Shown: positions 26,667 through 38,947 of the stretch, one piece after another
How the letters are laid out: each line of letters begins with the position of its first letter
How positions within the stretch are numbered: position 1 is the stretch's first letter
Origin: Motacilla alba alba
Lineage: Eukaryota; Chordata; Aves; Passeriformes; Motacillidae
Reading direction: 5' to 3'
Length of the DNA: 64,000 nucleotides
Assembly (NCBI RefSeq): GCF_015832195.1
Contig: NC_052017.1
Span: 69,007,801-69,071,800 of the forward strand
Position numbers and translations under genes: made by a program
Notes under the pieces: generated by a model
Told to the model about the DNA's origin: nothing
The model's input: the letters and a program-made list of their open reading frames with translations, nothing else
Databases searched by the model: none

Positions 26667-28559
26667 GTTGAAAACCATTTTTTTTTCCTGTACTTTTTGT
26701 CACAGATGCTTTTTCTCCTGGAATGAACAGTTTTGCAAGCAGCATCAATGTTATTGAAAACATAACTGAAGCTTTACAGTGTGTGTGATTAAAAACAAAT
26801 TTACAAGAAGACTCCTAAACAAAAAAAAAATCCTGTATTTATCAAAAAAAGGACTGAAGTCAAAGCAGCATCTAGACTGTTTTTAGAGTCACTACCAATA
26901 TTCCACACTTTTTGTCTTTTTCTTCGTGAACAGTTTGATGGTGTTGTTATGCTTAACTTAAAAAACTGTGATAATGACAGAGAACAGATACATGACTGAC
27001 TCAAATGATTCTCAAAGACACCCTCCCATCCCTTATGTGAAACCAAAACGCCAACTGCAGGCTCCATTCCACCGTGAGAATTCTCAGTCAACACCACTGC
27101 AAATGCACACCAACAGCTCTCTAAAGCTTCATCATAAAAAACCCAGATATATTAATAAAGAGATGCTGTCTGGAACAGCATCCCCATTTAGCTTGGCCAC
27201 TGCACCTTACTATCTGTCATCACTACTGTCCCCAGGATTGTTTTACATGAGAGATTTCCCTTCTCATTCTGAGTCTTAAAACTATACACCCCACACCCTC
27301 ACAGCTCTCCATCTTCTTCCCAGCCTGCCTTCTGTGATCCTTGCATCAATGAGGATGGACAAGTGTGACCTGAAAAGGAGGGTTTGCCTTGCTATGGTTG
27401 AGAGCTGTCAAGAGAATAAACTTGAATGTGACATGTTGCAGAAGGGAACTCCTGAAACCAAATTATCTGTTGTTTTGTGACATCTTATGGGTTTAGGGCC
27501 TATGGTGATTAGGAGTGAAAGAAGGAAGGAGCATGAAACATCACATTTCAGAGGAAGAACTAAAATGAACATCAATAGGCTAATCCCTTGATTGAAGGGA
27601 GACTTACAAGAAGAAACGTTAATTAGCAGTTATAGTGAGCACTTGAGACTTTCAAGTTTTTAAAATAGAGATTACAAAGAAGACATCTTTCCTGTGTTCT
27701 CCATAAGGTTAATATTCACAGAATTTAAGTAAATGCTGACCTGCTCCTGATGGGATGTGCCGTGCAAATTCTGAGAATGTGCAGGAGAAGGAAAAGTTAA
27801 TTACTAATGAAGTGATAGCAATAGAAAAACCTTCTGAAGGATAGGCTAAAAATTTCACTGAGAAAAGATCAGGGCTGGTTTTGTCTATCTTTTTCAAAAC
27901 AGTATTTTTAAATGGTTTCTATAATTATTAGGATATTGTAACATCTGAGATGTGGCTAGCAAAAGGTCTCCATTGAAATATCTAAAATGGACAGGAAACT
28001 TGAAAATGATCAGCATGGATTCCACAGCCATGCCACAAGCCATTTTAAAACCAGCAAGCCAAGAGGATTGAGGCAGGCAGTGACATACTAATTTATACTT
28101 CACATGTAGCTTAATCTGCCATACCAGAAAATGGATCTTCAGTTTTCCGCTAGGGGTAAAAAATATTTATTTAAACAATAGTCATTTATTTCAACAGGTC
28201 TGTATCAATCCCTTTCCTTATTTACAGAGAAATAAACTGCTTGCTGTTTAGATAACATTCTCTTCAGGGCAGGCGTAGCTTATCGGAGCTGCCTGCTGTG
28301 AGCCCAGTCCAGGCTGCAAACAATACACTTTTACCAACTCTACTGCCTTGAAATCTGACAACAAAAAGCAAAGCACAAATTACTTTCCGAGACTTTCTTC
28401 AACTTTTCTTTCTTCAACTTTACTCGGCATAGCTGCGAGAGACTTGGCCCATTTATAGCAAAAGTGAGACAGATTGAAAGTATGTGCGTGTCAACTGGCT
28501 CCTGCAGGGAAAATCCTGGCCATGGGCTGGGCATCCTGTCTCGGAATTTAACCAGCCAC
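26667..28559. other. Non-coding unique sequence
   Basis: No gene or transposon is recognised. Frames are all of about 100 codons or fewer. One at 26968-27279 (plus) is polar and unremarkable. Confidence 0.6.
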
Positions 28560-29138
28560 TCACTGAGGTGTGACATATTCTTCCAATGGACTTTTAATCC
28601 ATTCACTCAATAAAATGCACAGAGATAAAACCAGCAGAAGCCAGGAGCAAGAAACCAGTATTTTGTGCCACAGTTCTTTCATCACTTTCCATTCGCTCAC
28701 CTCTAACTCACCCTCTCCAGCAGACTTCATCATAGTGACCAAGTTCAGTGAACTCTTGGGGCAGGCAAAACAGCTTTGCTCAGTTGCTCTGTATTTGTCT
28801 GCGCATGAAAACCTGCTGACGTGGTCACCCTGCCCCGGAGGAGCTGCCCTCCGTGCCTGCCTGTGCCTGGCAGGAATGTCAGGCAGCAGCGAGGCAGTGG
28901 TAGTGTCACACCTCCAGCAGCTCCAGCTGCCACCAGCCACTGGGAACATTTCACAGATCAACTCCATGCTATGTCTATGCCTGTCTTTGTTTTGTACCAT
29001 GATCTGAGCCAGGTTGGCAGCTTTAGTTATCATTTTCCCTTCCATCTGGCCTATATCCCCTTCTTTTTGAGGCATCATTCTGGAACAGTCTCCAAGTTCT
29101 GAGAAGCCAAACTCTCTCCATGGTTGACACCTCTGCAA
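28560..29138 (-). other. Unrecognised 192-codon open frame with C-terminal hydrophobic segment
   Basis: This is the longest open frame in the window. I do not recognise the protein. Its first 135 residues are polar and Cys/Arg-containing without a motif I can name. The last 57 residues begin at an internal Met-Met (ATG at 28731-28733). They form a short acidic lead followed by one hydrophobic stretch, about residues 160-177 of the full frame, then SEWIKSPLEEYVTPQ at the end. That layout would suit a small single-pass membrane peptide. On the same strand a good splice-donor match (GGAGAGG followed by GTGAGT, 28711-28706) and a pyrimidine-rich acceptor-like AG (28756-28755) lie inside the frame, so an RNA exon here is conceivable. 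The region is locally richer in GC, which lengthens frames by chance. Coding status is unproven and I lean towards non-coding. Confidence 0.2.
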
Positions 29139-29230
29139 GGTGTCTTGTAAAAAAATCCTGGGTTGAAATTCTGGCAGGTCAATTAAGAAGGGGTTGGCCA
29201 GGTGGTTTTTAGTTGCATTTGCATTAAATT

Positions 29231-29440
29231 AAAAGAAAAAAACAAAACACCAGCCAAACAAAAGTAACAACAACAGCAGCAACAACAGCAGCAGCAACAA
29301 CAACATAAAAGCCCACAAAACAAAACAAGACAAAACAAACCCAAAAAAAAACAAAACAAAAAAACCTATAAACCGAACCAAAACCAAAACCACCCCCCCC
29401 CCCCCAAAACAAAGAAACCCGAAACAAAAACCAAAAAAAA
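29231..29440 (+). repeat. A/C-rich low-complexity tract with CAR trinucleotides and C13 run
   Basis: The plus strand is almost exclusively A and C for about 200 bases. It contains CAA/CAG trinucleotides (about 29266-29305), many AAAAC-type units and 13 consecutive C at 29393-29405. On the minus strand it reads as a G/T tract and produces artefactual Phe/Gly/Val-rich frames (29224-29525). The C run is an assembly- and slippage-prone site. Confidence 0.9.
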
Positions 29441-30973
29441 TCCCTCTTTTTTTTAGAGAAATTAATTTCCAAAGCCCTTGGAGGTCTTGCAGCAAAAGGC
29501 TCTGCTTCAGGGCAAGGGCAGACACTCAGCAGAGCTCTCGTCTCTGCTTTGATAAACAGCCTGGTCTTTGCACCTCCTCTACAAGACTAATAAACTCTAT
29601 AAAATATCAAAATCACTATTACCAGGGGATACATCAATAATCCAGGGATTTCACTGTTGCCTGTGTAGTGGCTTGGTGTGCTGTGACCCACTGCCTTCAA
29701 AATTATAATCCTTTCACTGAATGAGACAAAATTAAAAATAATATAATATTTCAAAGGACTAAGTGCTCCCATATGGAGATCAGTTCTTTAAGTGTTGTAA
29801 TTTGCCAACTCTAAATATACTGGAATTGTTTTAATGAAATATCCTGTGCTATTATGCAAGTACAGTATTGTTTCCATTCACACTTCTGTTCTACACAACT
29901 ATTCCAGATGTTCTACCCACCAACTTGAAATGGAAAAAATAGTATAAACAAATGCATTCATATTTTAATATGTATGGGTATACATAAACATATATGTGCA
30001 AAAAAAAATCAATAAAATAAAACCTAAAATTAAACGGGTTTGCATTTGAAAGAAGTTCTTTGGGTATGTCTTAATCTTCTTTTAACAAACCTGCGATCAT
30101 ATAATTCAAACCCTTAAATTTTCACAATCCTAAATTGTAAAAAAAACAAGAATAAAAGTTTACTAGAAGGTCAAAAACTGTCAAGTGTAAGCAAAAGAAA
30201 ATACAGAGATGCAGAAGCAGGAGAAAGGTCAAGTGCTTCTGAAAACATTCAGGTACTGTACCTCCAAGTATATTGCAGCAGTAGGTGACTGGTTACTGCT
30301 GTTTTATTTAATAAGACTTCACATAAATTCCAGCTGCTAACCATGTGATAAGTCCATCTCAGAACAGAAGGGCTTCTATTCTCCTGCCACACTGTGATCC
30401 AGACTTCCACCCACCTCACTGGGAATTACAGTCGTACTGAGGGCTGATCCCATGGACTGTTTTCCTGTGTTCACATTTGATTATAATGCGTGAGCTGTGT
30501 GAATGAACAATCTTAGGATTTAAGGAAAAAAACCACCTCATTTTATGTAACCCTATATGTGGTATGGTAATAATTCTGGGGCTTGACTGCACAGCAATTT
30601 TCTCAGTGTTCTAATGCAGTGATGGCACTTTTTTGAAACAGAGGGGAAAAAGGGAAAGAAAATGCACACTGGAAGAAGAAGAAGAATGAGATTAAAAGAT
30701 TATTTACAATTCCTGACTTTTTCTCCTCTTGCTCCATCCCTCATTCTCTTTTTTCACTGTATTCCAGCTATCCTGCTGCTTAGTACATAACTCTTCAATC
30801 TGTATTAAGCATTCAGTACTTTGCAAAATGCTGAGGGCCCTGAACTTTCAGCTTTTTCTGTCAATTTTACAAAGGAAATTTTTTTTTTTCCCCTCTGCAC
30901 AGCTGTTCTGTAACTCTTATGGCAATATCAAGTGGTGGTAGGTTCTGCCATCCAAACAAGTATTTTCCTGTGC
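29441..30973. other. Non-coding unique sequence
   Basis: Very AT-rich around 29580-30130. A (GAA)5 tract lies at 30672-30686. No gene or transposon is recognised. Confidence 0.6.
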
Positions 30974-30999
30974 AAGGAGAAGGAGGAGGAGAAGGAGGA
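30974..30999 (+). repeat. Purine (AGG/GAA) tract
   Basis: A run of AGGAGAAGGAGGAGG-type units made only of purines on the plus strand. It is ordinary low-complexity sequence. Confidence 0.8.
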
Positions 31000-31965
31000 C
31001 TGGAAGATCCACATGGGACATTCCTGTCCAGCTCTGACATGATGTGACTGATAGGCACATCAACTAAACAGGAATGGGGAATAAGAAACAAGGCAGATGC
31101 TGACTGATTAGCAAAAAATTTGCTACTTTTTTGCCCTAAAAAAGGGTGCTTTTATTTTTGTCTCTTCAGTAGTCTGTTTTTTCTTCTTCTATGAGTAGTT
31201 TTTGTACTCTTTGATAGCTGGAAATAAAAGGTTTACAGCTGGGAAAATAAGGAGATACTTCCTGTATTATAGTGGAGGTTTTGGAAGATAAAAGTAGTAC
31301 CATAATTTTAGTTACATTTTTCCCCATAAAAATTGCTTGTAAAAAAGGACAATTCTGATGACAGAATAACTATTATATAAAATATTTAGTTGTGAAAAAA
31401 ATTGAAATTAAATATGGACTATTAGTGGATGCTTCTCTCAGAACAAAGTAAAAGTACAAAAGAAATGCACATTTCGTTTTACCCCTAACAAGTGTACAGA
31501 CAGTGCCGTATATGAAAGTGCTATGTAGTGTTTTTTCACTTTAACATTTTTAATCTCTCTGCAATGTTTCTTTTAAAGGAAAACTTAATTATTTCTCACA
31601 CAGTCTATAAGCCTTTCTCTGGAGACCTACATGAAATATCTATACCACAAGCTGAAACTACATTTAATAACATCCACTGTGTGAAATTCACTCTTTAAAA
31701 AGTAAAAACTTGGAAATCATTACAGCTTTAGTGTTTAAAAAAACCCATGTGTATTAATGGCAGGCTTTTAAAAACATTGGAAGTGCAACTTGTCAAGAAG
31801 GACTGTGACAGCCTGGGAAGGTGGGGAAGACACCCCTGACCAGTTACCACATGATCACAAAGAAATCCAGACCTGGAGATTCATCTGTAGCCAGCTAAAT
31901 GAAGCACACTAAACATGCAGGCATGAACTAAACCATCAGAAACACTTGAACTAGCTATTTGTATA
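31000..31965. other. Non-coding unique sequence
   Basis: AT-rich, with no recognisable gene. The segment 31800-31960 just before the pentanucleotide array has no identifiable transposon signature, although arrays of this kind often grow from a retroelement A-tail. Confidence 0.6.
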
Positions 31966-32045
31966 AAAATAAAATAAAATAAAATAAAATAAAATAAAAT
32001 AAAATAAAATAAAATAAAATAAAATAAAATAAAATAAAATAAAAT
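31966..32045 (+). repeat. (AAAAT)16 microsatellite, perfect
   Basis: Sixteen uninterrupted AAAAT units span 80 bases. The absence of interruptions points to recent expansion and probable length polymorphism. It is the longest perfect simple repeat in the window. Confidence 0.97.
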
Positions 32046-33967
32046 GGTGCTATTTCAAATTCATATTTCTCTGCTGCAAGCTGAGTTAAGCTCCAGCTGC
32101 AGCCCTTCTGCCTCTAGAGTCAGCAGCCAGGGAACACAGTTTTCACTCAGGTGCAGCCTCCACTCAATGCTCTCAGCATCTCTGAGCATGGGACATTTTT
32201 GTCAGGCACGATGCTCTTTCTGCATTTTTTTCCAGGGTCTGCACAGTGAGCAACTGCAGACCATGCAGTGACCTGGTGCAGAGTCATGCAGGGAAAGGGT
32301 GGGAAAACTGAAGGAGGTTTGCTGAAAGGGTGACCACAGTAGTTTGGGATGATTATACAAACGGCTGTGCATCTTTTGATGTTTCCTCTTTTCTAATAAT
32401 AAGATGGTCATCTGCACGCTTTGCTTTCTGAGAAATGCTGCTTCATTTCTCTCCCATAAAAATGGTCTGTTTCCTCCCCGTGAACAAATTAGAGGAAGAG
32501 ACCCACAATAATTTACAGTATATTAGACAGTTATTACTGTGCAATGATATAAAATGGTGATTATACTAAGTGAGAACTTTGGTAAAATTCATATACTGGA
32601 AACAGAAGAGTAAATTGAGGTTTAATATTGCATGTCTGAACTCAAACCATCCAGGACGACACATATAAATTCAAAATCCCAATCACCTTACTCATTCATG
32701 CAGTTTCATTATGATTATTCAAGCACTGACAGGCCATAACAAATAAAGAGGATGAGAAATTAAAAGGCTGGCTTCTGTGACTGTGACAGGCACCATTTGG
32801 CCTCCTGTGCCACTGCATCATAGGAAGACTGTGGGTCTTGCTATTGCAGCCTCTGCATGCACTGAATGTTTCTTAGTATGGCTTAGAACAGGAAAATAGG
32901 AGAGATAACTTGTTAGTTCCTGCTTAGTACCAAAACATGAGAGGCAGAGCTCTGTTAAATGGAACCTGCTTCACAGAGCTGATAAAATTCAAGAGTTCAA
33001 CGGTGTCATAGCCTGGCATCCACATTAAACTTTATTTTTTATTAGTTAATGCATGCTCTACACTTTAATGGATGCTAATGTAAATAGATGTGCTTATTAT
33101 GACTTTAGTGCACTCACAACAGCTTAATAAAGCATTTTTATTGTCATCATTTATTGCCACATTCTTTTCACACTTAGAGTGATACAAGTCCAAAATAGCC
33201 CCCTAGAAGTCATGGGTTTACCTAGGTGTAAATCTGTGGTTACTTTAGATGTTTATTGGCCTGAAAGGAGACCCTGGCTCATAGAATCTAAATATCACTT
33301 TGATTTAAGCGCTGCTGAGTTTAAGCAGACTGTAACCAGATACTGAAGAATCATTCTAGTTCAGGGGGAGAGGAATAATAATTTTAAGTAGGGAAAAACT
33401 CTATTCCTTTATATAGCTATTTTTAAGAATTATTTTTAAATAAGATGTCTTGCTTTGACTATGAAACAACTATAAAAGAAAATTAACTTTGACAATGTTG
33501 TCAAATCATTTGGCATCAGCTTGCAGCTCCTTAGTGCCTTTTACTTACTTTACCCTTGAGAAAGCAGAGTCTGCCCCAGAACCTTTTCTCCTCCTCATTT
33601 TTCAGATCAACTGTTGATATTAATAGTCCAATGCATTAAGAAAAATGAGAATTTTCATCACAGGAAGGGTTTGTACACAAGAATATGTAAGGCAGGATTT
33701 GGGACCACACAAAGCACTGCTGAAATGCAACTGTGCCTTAAATGAGCACAGCCAGGTTTAAGAGGGCAAAATTGATGTCAGAGGGCATGTTATGAGAGAA
33801 ATAAGGAGACCTCTCAGATGCATGGGGAAGACCAACGAAAGAACATAAAGCATGGGAGGTCACACATAACTCCAAGTACAGCTGCAGAAACAAAGCCGGC
33901 TTAATATTTTACAAAAAGTCATCAGACTGTGAGCACTCAAAAAATGCTATTTAAGCATCACAGAAAA
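32046..33967. other. Non-coding unique sequence; AT-rich homeodomain-motif block near 33.0-33.2 kb
   Basis: No gene is recognised. At 33030-33180 the sequence is rich in TTAATG, CTAATG and TAAT cores, which are typical homeodomain or POU half-sites, and it is repeat-free. That is compatible with a conserved enhancer but proves nothing without alignment. Confidence 0.5.
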
Positions 33968-33999
33968 CAAATAACAATAACAACAACAATAACAAAAAT
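33968..33999 (+). repeat. Impure AAC/AAT trinucleotide tract
   Basis: Mixed ACAAT and AACAAC units made only of A, C and T occupy about 32 bases. It is low-complexity sequence. Confidence 0.75.
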
Positions 34000-35528
34000 A
34001 AGCAACGCTGTTCCCCTGAGGCAGAGTTGGTGTGCTGATTAAGAAGGAATTGGTACCAGAAGATCAGATGCTACAGAGGATGGCACCTAGCTGAATGCAT
34101 GACTCAGCTTCCACAGAACTTGTTTCTTGGAGGACACAGCTGACCACAGATGCACATGAGAGACCTGAGAGAACACGCACTCAGACTGGCAATGTTCCTA
34201 ATATATAGGGACAGAGGTGCTGGAACAAATCACCCCAGCACAAATGAGGGCATGGCTCCATGACTTGCCAGTGGCACCCTGGCAACAGCAGACACACAAA
34301 GCCACACAGAAAACACAGTGCTGCAGTTATCACAATAAAAAACCCCTACATGGAGGTATTTACCACAGAGCAGCTCAAATGCCGTGGGTATCTTCTGGTA
34401 ATGCACTCTATATTCAAGACTGGTGCTTTCCACAAACAGTTTTTCCTTGTGTCAGCAAGCTCAGACAAGAAAACACGTTTTCACTCAAACCAGTCAGGGG
34501 TGCTTCTTGCTTTTTTTTCATCCAAGCTCACTCAATTTAATAGGTCTTCCTTACAAGACTTCACCATGACTCAAAATTTATGAGAACGGTTTTCTAAAGT
34601 AAAAAGATGAGCAGGTGTCTGGTTTTCACTGACTACCACCAGCACCTGGCTCCTACGTGTGCTGTTGAACATCTCCCCAAACTGGCTTTGTAAGTGCCTG
34701 TGAAAAGGAGGCTGGAGAACAGGCAATCCAGCTGGCACCTGCTGTAGCCAAAATGCCCACGGAGCTGTGAGAAACTTTTTCAGAGAACCCCCAAATATCC
34801 TATGGATTTCAGCTTCATTAAAAATATGAATTTCAAGCCAAGTTTGGCAAAAGTTCTGCAGAGATCCCTGTATCTTTTTGCAGACTTAGCTGAAATTATG
34901 GCTTCAGGTAAAAGCCACAAGAAAAATACGTGGTTGCTGTTTCTTCCCAAAGCCAGGCAACTGCTGGCAGCTTGGCACCAAACCCACAAGCCCAACATAA
35001 AGTGGAAGACAGGAAAAGTAAATGAAGGAATATTTCCTATCAGCCTCTGCAGGCCAGAGCTGCATATTGTTACATGCCTAGGAACACCAATATGAAAGGT
35101 AAGAAAATAATGAAATACAAAAGAAAGACAGGAAGCTGAGGCGAGAATCTTCTGATGTGCTAATTAATTCTTGATTCATTCTTCCGCTGTAGGCGAATAA
35201 GAAACTATTAAAAAATTGCACAAATGTTTGTTCAAGCTGTGGGCCCAAATTCTGGTTTCTGTTAATCAGGCAGAAACCAGTTACGCTGACTATGGCAGAA
35301 ATAAATTATTCAAAGTGATGTAAGCCCATAAGGCACAAACATGTCTTACCCCTGACAAAAAAGAGCACACCTTTTTTTTTTTTGCTATTTTTTTTAAGTT
35401 TAGAATCCTGAATTTGAATTAAATCAAATCAATGGGGAAAAAAGCTTGTTTTCAAGAACACCCTCATCAGATTAATCTTTTAAGCAAGCTAACACTGTAA
35501 CCCGACTGAACCTAACTTTCCCTCCCAG
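34000..35528. other. Non-coding unique sequence
   Basis: Two overlapping plus frames of 107 codons (34217-34540 and 34260-34583) lie in different phases and resemble nothing, so they are read as chance. A T-run pair lies at about 35370-35395. Confidence 0.55.
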
Positions 35529-35753
35529 CTTTTTTTCAAAGGTAATGCAGGAATATTGGACAGAGAGAGAATGTAGCAAATCCTCCAATTCTTTGAGCAG
35601 AGCAGCTTGGGGAGCTATACTCAGACCCCTTTCTTCTTGGTGGACCGGGGCTGCACATCTCATCAAAGCACTCACTTTGATTACAAGACCTTATCATCCC
35701 CCTGCAGTCATTCATCTGTCAACAACACAGAAGGTCACACCTCTCATCTGTCG
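35529..35753 (+). other. Exon-like interval (acceptor, open frame, donor), unconfirmed
   Basis: A pyrimidine-rich acceptor-like site ends in CCCTCCCAG at 35528. A strong donor match TCG followed by GTAAGTG begins at 35754. Between them one plus-strand frame is open throughout, entering at 35530 and carrying an ATG at 35545. The 225-base interval encodes a peptide I do not recognise, without a domain motif. It could be a lineage-specific or non-coding-RNA exon, but splice-like pairs with short open frames occur by chance in tens of kilobases. Confidence 0.15.
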
Positions 35754-38277
35754 GTAAGTGATGACACTGAGGATTTCTCCAAATGAGCGATCTCCAGTCC
35801 CAGATGGAAACAACAACCCAGCGTGGCTTTGAACAGGCTGGTTTGCTTGCATTTCCTGCGCTGCCCCACCAGCTTCTCACTCCTGGATTGCCACAGCACC
35901 CTGGCTTGGAAGCAGTTCTGAATTCAAGTCTAGACCTACCACTGACAGCATGACTCGAAAACTGCCCCAGCCTCGGTGTACATTGCAGCTACACATGCAA
36001 ATGGTCTGTTTGGCAGAGTACCCAAATGCCACAGTATCCCACAGCACAATTAAAAAACCTAAGGTGAAAAAGTTGTATTGATTCCTCACTCTCACACCTA
36101 CACAGGCCTTTTGTGGCTGTAGCTATTGAAGGTCTGCCTCTTCAAGGAAATACTTTGTGCCTGAAACCCATCCTGCCAAAGAGGCACATTTTGTTTCCTC
36201 AAAGCTTAGTTACTCCCACACAAAGCTACAAACATTCCCTAAGTCTTTGGAAATCCCAGCCTTGGCTTGGCTTTGTAGGGACATTCTTGAGAAGGCTGCC
36301 ATTAAAATGGAGCACTCCCTTTTCAGAGACCCAAGCTGGGGCCTGGAGAAACACAGAAGGCCCCAGGTGGAGAACTGAATATGACCTCTACATTTCACAC
36401 TACATAAGCTTCACACTCTTACTCCACAGTACCATTTTGCTCAGAATATAAAGAAAACACATGTCATTTATTCACAGATTTTACTCTAATAATTTCCCAG
36501 AAGCACACTTTGCCCTAGGCACAACACAATAATTTTTTTCCCTGCAGAGTCAGATGCGAGCTGAATCATTGAAGATATCTTCTGAATTGCTTATTTTAAA
36601 AATACTTCTTTTAACACAGTCACATGTTTTCAAGACCAATTTTAGGAATGCTTTCTGAAACCAATTTAAACAGCAAAAGCAAATTGGTGTGATGTCCATC
36701 ATTTTCAAGATGAAAAACAGGTTTGCCAGATATGAAGCCACATAACACTGAAGTCTTCTGTATTTAATAATTTTACAAGCATCCATGTTTACTGAATCAC
36801 ACCTATATAAAATTGAGCTGCAGAAAGAAAAGATATACTTTTTTCGCCTCCCATCTATCACATAAATAGGAAAAACCCTGACCAAATCCACAACCAAATA
36901 ACTGAAACTACTTAAGCTAATCACCCCTCAAATCCCTGCAGCCCACAGATTTCACCAAGAAGAACCTAACTTTGAGTAATTTTTTTTCTCCCATGGTTCA
37001 GCAGGAAGAATTCAACCAAATGTTCTGGTTTTCTTCCATGTCTGGCCAACAAGAGGCAACTTCTAAGTTCTATCTAGGTTGCATTCCTTTGTGCTACTTA
37101 CGTGATTCCTCCTTGATGGTTTTTGCACAAAATACAAAGGTAGTTGCAATGAGAGATTCCTTCACAAAAATGGTGCTGCAGTGTTGTCTTGAAAAAAAAT
37201 GAAAAGCTTACAAAAAACCTAAGAAAGAATGAAAGTACTCCAGGAATCCAGAAAATAGTTACAGAATTTTGCACAGTGTACATACAGGTTCCTTTGCCTC
37301 ACCAGCTGATCCCTCATTTCAAATAACTTCCTCTAGTCAAAACAGTTGCAACACCTCCTCCACTGACCAGACAGAAGGATGCAAAGCATCATTCCACCAA
37401 GCTTTACCTCCTTGTCATCTGATTATTCTAGGATCTAAGTAGCCATTGTGTGTGTATCAAAGATGTCAAAAGTCAGAAAAAAATAATGACCTTGTTTTTA
37501 AAAGGTGGGGGACAACCTAAACAGCTCAAATGAAGATAATATGTAAAATCAGTGTTCTATTTTTGAGCACCTCTAGAATTTTTGAGACAACCAAGACCTG
37601 CGCAGAACCCTAAAACATCTAAGGAATTTTCATCTCACGATTCATCTATTTTTTTACTCCTCCAGCTTCCTTACCAGGAAGCCTGTTTCATTTTTAAAAA
37701 AAGTTGTTGTTCCAATAAACAGTTTTCTGTTTACCTACCCTATGCCTCAAAACCTTTTCTTATGACATGAAAAAAAATTACCAACAGAAAAAAATACTCT
37801 CCCCTATATCCATTTGCTTCTGAGATATTTCATCTTAATCTTTTCTAATCCAAAACCCTCGAGGCATTTTAGAAGGTAAATGAATGATTAGAGGCATTCC
37901 TGCTGTAATTTATACACTTTGTAAACTCTAATTGTTCTGAGCCAAAGATTTCTTTTTTCCTTAAGTGCCAAGTTTAGTAGGATTCAAGGTGTACAGTAAG
38001 ATGTATCCAATAGGTCAGACGTTAATAGATTCTGACCTATCTGTGTGTGTGCTGTGCTTCTTAATTCAAAATATAAACATTTCAGTGGTTGGGGAAAAAA
38101 ATAATGTTTTCAATTACTAACTGAAAAATGCTCTTCATCAAAATGAAAATTATATTTTGAATTCACAAAAACTTTGACAAGCTCCAATCTTAAGTATTAT
38201 TTCCCAGAGGTCATTTTAGAGGCAAAGATGAAAGAATACAAATATTAGATCTTGTACATTGCTATTAAGTTGTAAAG
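35754..38277. other. Non-coding unique sequence
   Basis: No gene or transposon is recognised. A minus frame of 124 codons (36550-36924) is Cys/Phe/Ile-rich with no recognisable motif and is read as chance. Confidence 0.6.
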
Positions 38278-38326
38278 CAAAAAAACCCCAAAAAAACAAC
38301 AAAAACACAAAAACCAAAACAAAAAA
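38278..38326 (+). repeat. A/C-only low-complexity tract
   Basis: Forty-nine bases contain only A and C, including CCCC flanked by A-runs and repeated AAAAC-like units. It is similar in composition to the tract at 29.3 kb. Confidence 0.85.
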
Positions 38327-38921
38327 TGCATGTTGCAGATTCACTGACTACACAACGGAGTAGGATAACATAGGGTTTTCAGTGGCACTTGCTTGGAATG
38401 ATCCATAAGAGCTCATGAACAGTAGGGCTATTTCAAACTCTGAAATAATAAAAATCTTCATACTTTGTCATCATGCATTATATACATGTGACTAAGGAGA
38501 AAACCTCAAGCATGATAAAACTGCAAATCAGCAATACTAGGTGGTGGCTGTGTGGCAAGAAGAAATCAATTCACATGGAAGTGTGCACATAATTTATATC
38601 CACAAGCACACACTATGTGTAGAGATGTGAAATATCGCAAACTAGAATGCAGGAAATGCAAACAATTTATGTTTTTGCTATAGGTACAACATGTCTTTTT
38701 TTTCTAATTACTGAGCAGCTGAAAATTTGTTTCCTCAGCCCATCATAACTTCATGCTTAATTTACAGGAAGAGAATACCCAATGACTGTCTGAAGGGAGA
38801 GAAAATATGGGCAGTATAACAGTACAGGACCTGCTACTCTGCTGTTTGGCAACCAGAGGGGCCTGTGTAGTTTCTACCCTTCAGTGCATCAGAGTAAGAT
38901 TCCAGCAAAAACACATGTTAA
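38327..38921. other. Non-coding unique sequence
   Basis: Nothing recognisable is seen in this AT-rich stretch. Confidence 0.6.
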
Positions 38922-38947
38922 GGGGGGGGGGAGAAGGGAGGGCTGGG
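38922..38947 (+). other. G-quadruplex motif
   Basis: A run of ten G is followed by three further GGG tracts separated by loops of 4, 1 and 2 bases. This satisfies the common four-tract, short-loop G-quadruplex pattern on the plus strand. The consensus predicts folding in vitro. Any role in transcription or replication is speculation here because no promoter is identified nearby. Confidence 0.75.

Noticed and set aside
29224..29525. Minus-strand frames rich in Phe, Gly and Leu/Val
   Set aside because: They are direct translations of the G/T-rich complement of the A/C low-complexity tract.
33279..33288. TCATAGAATC, resembling a CR1 terminal repeat
   Set aside because: Only a single 10-base match; none of the CR1 blocks that should follow on either side are present.
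34217..34583. Two overlapping 107-codon plus-strand frames
   Set aside because: They overlap in different phases and neither resembles a known protein; overlapping frames of equal length are more likely compositional.
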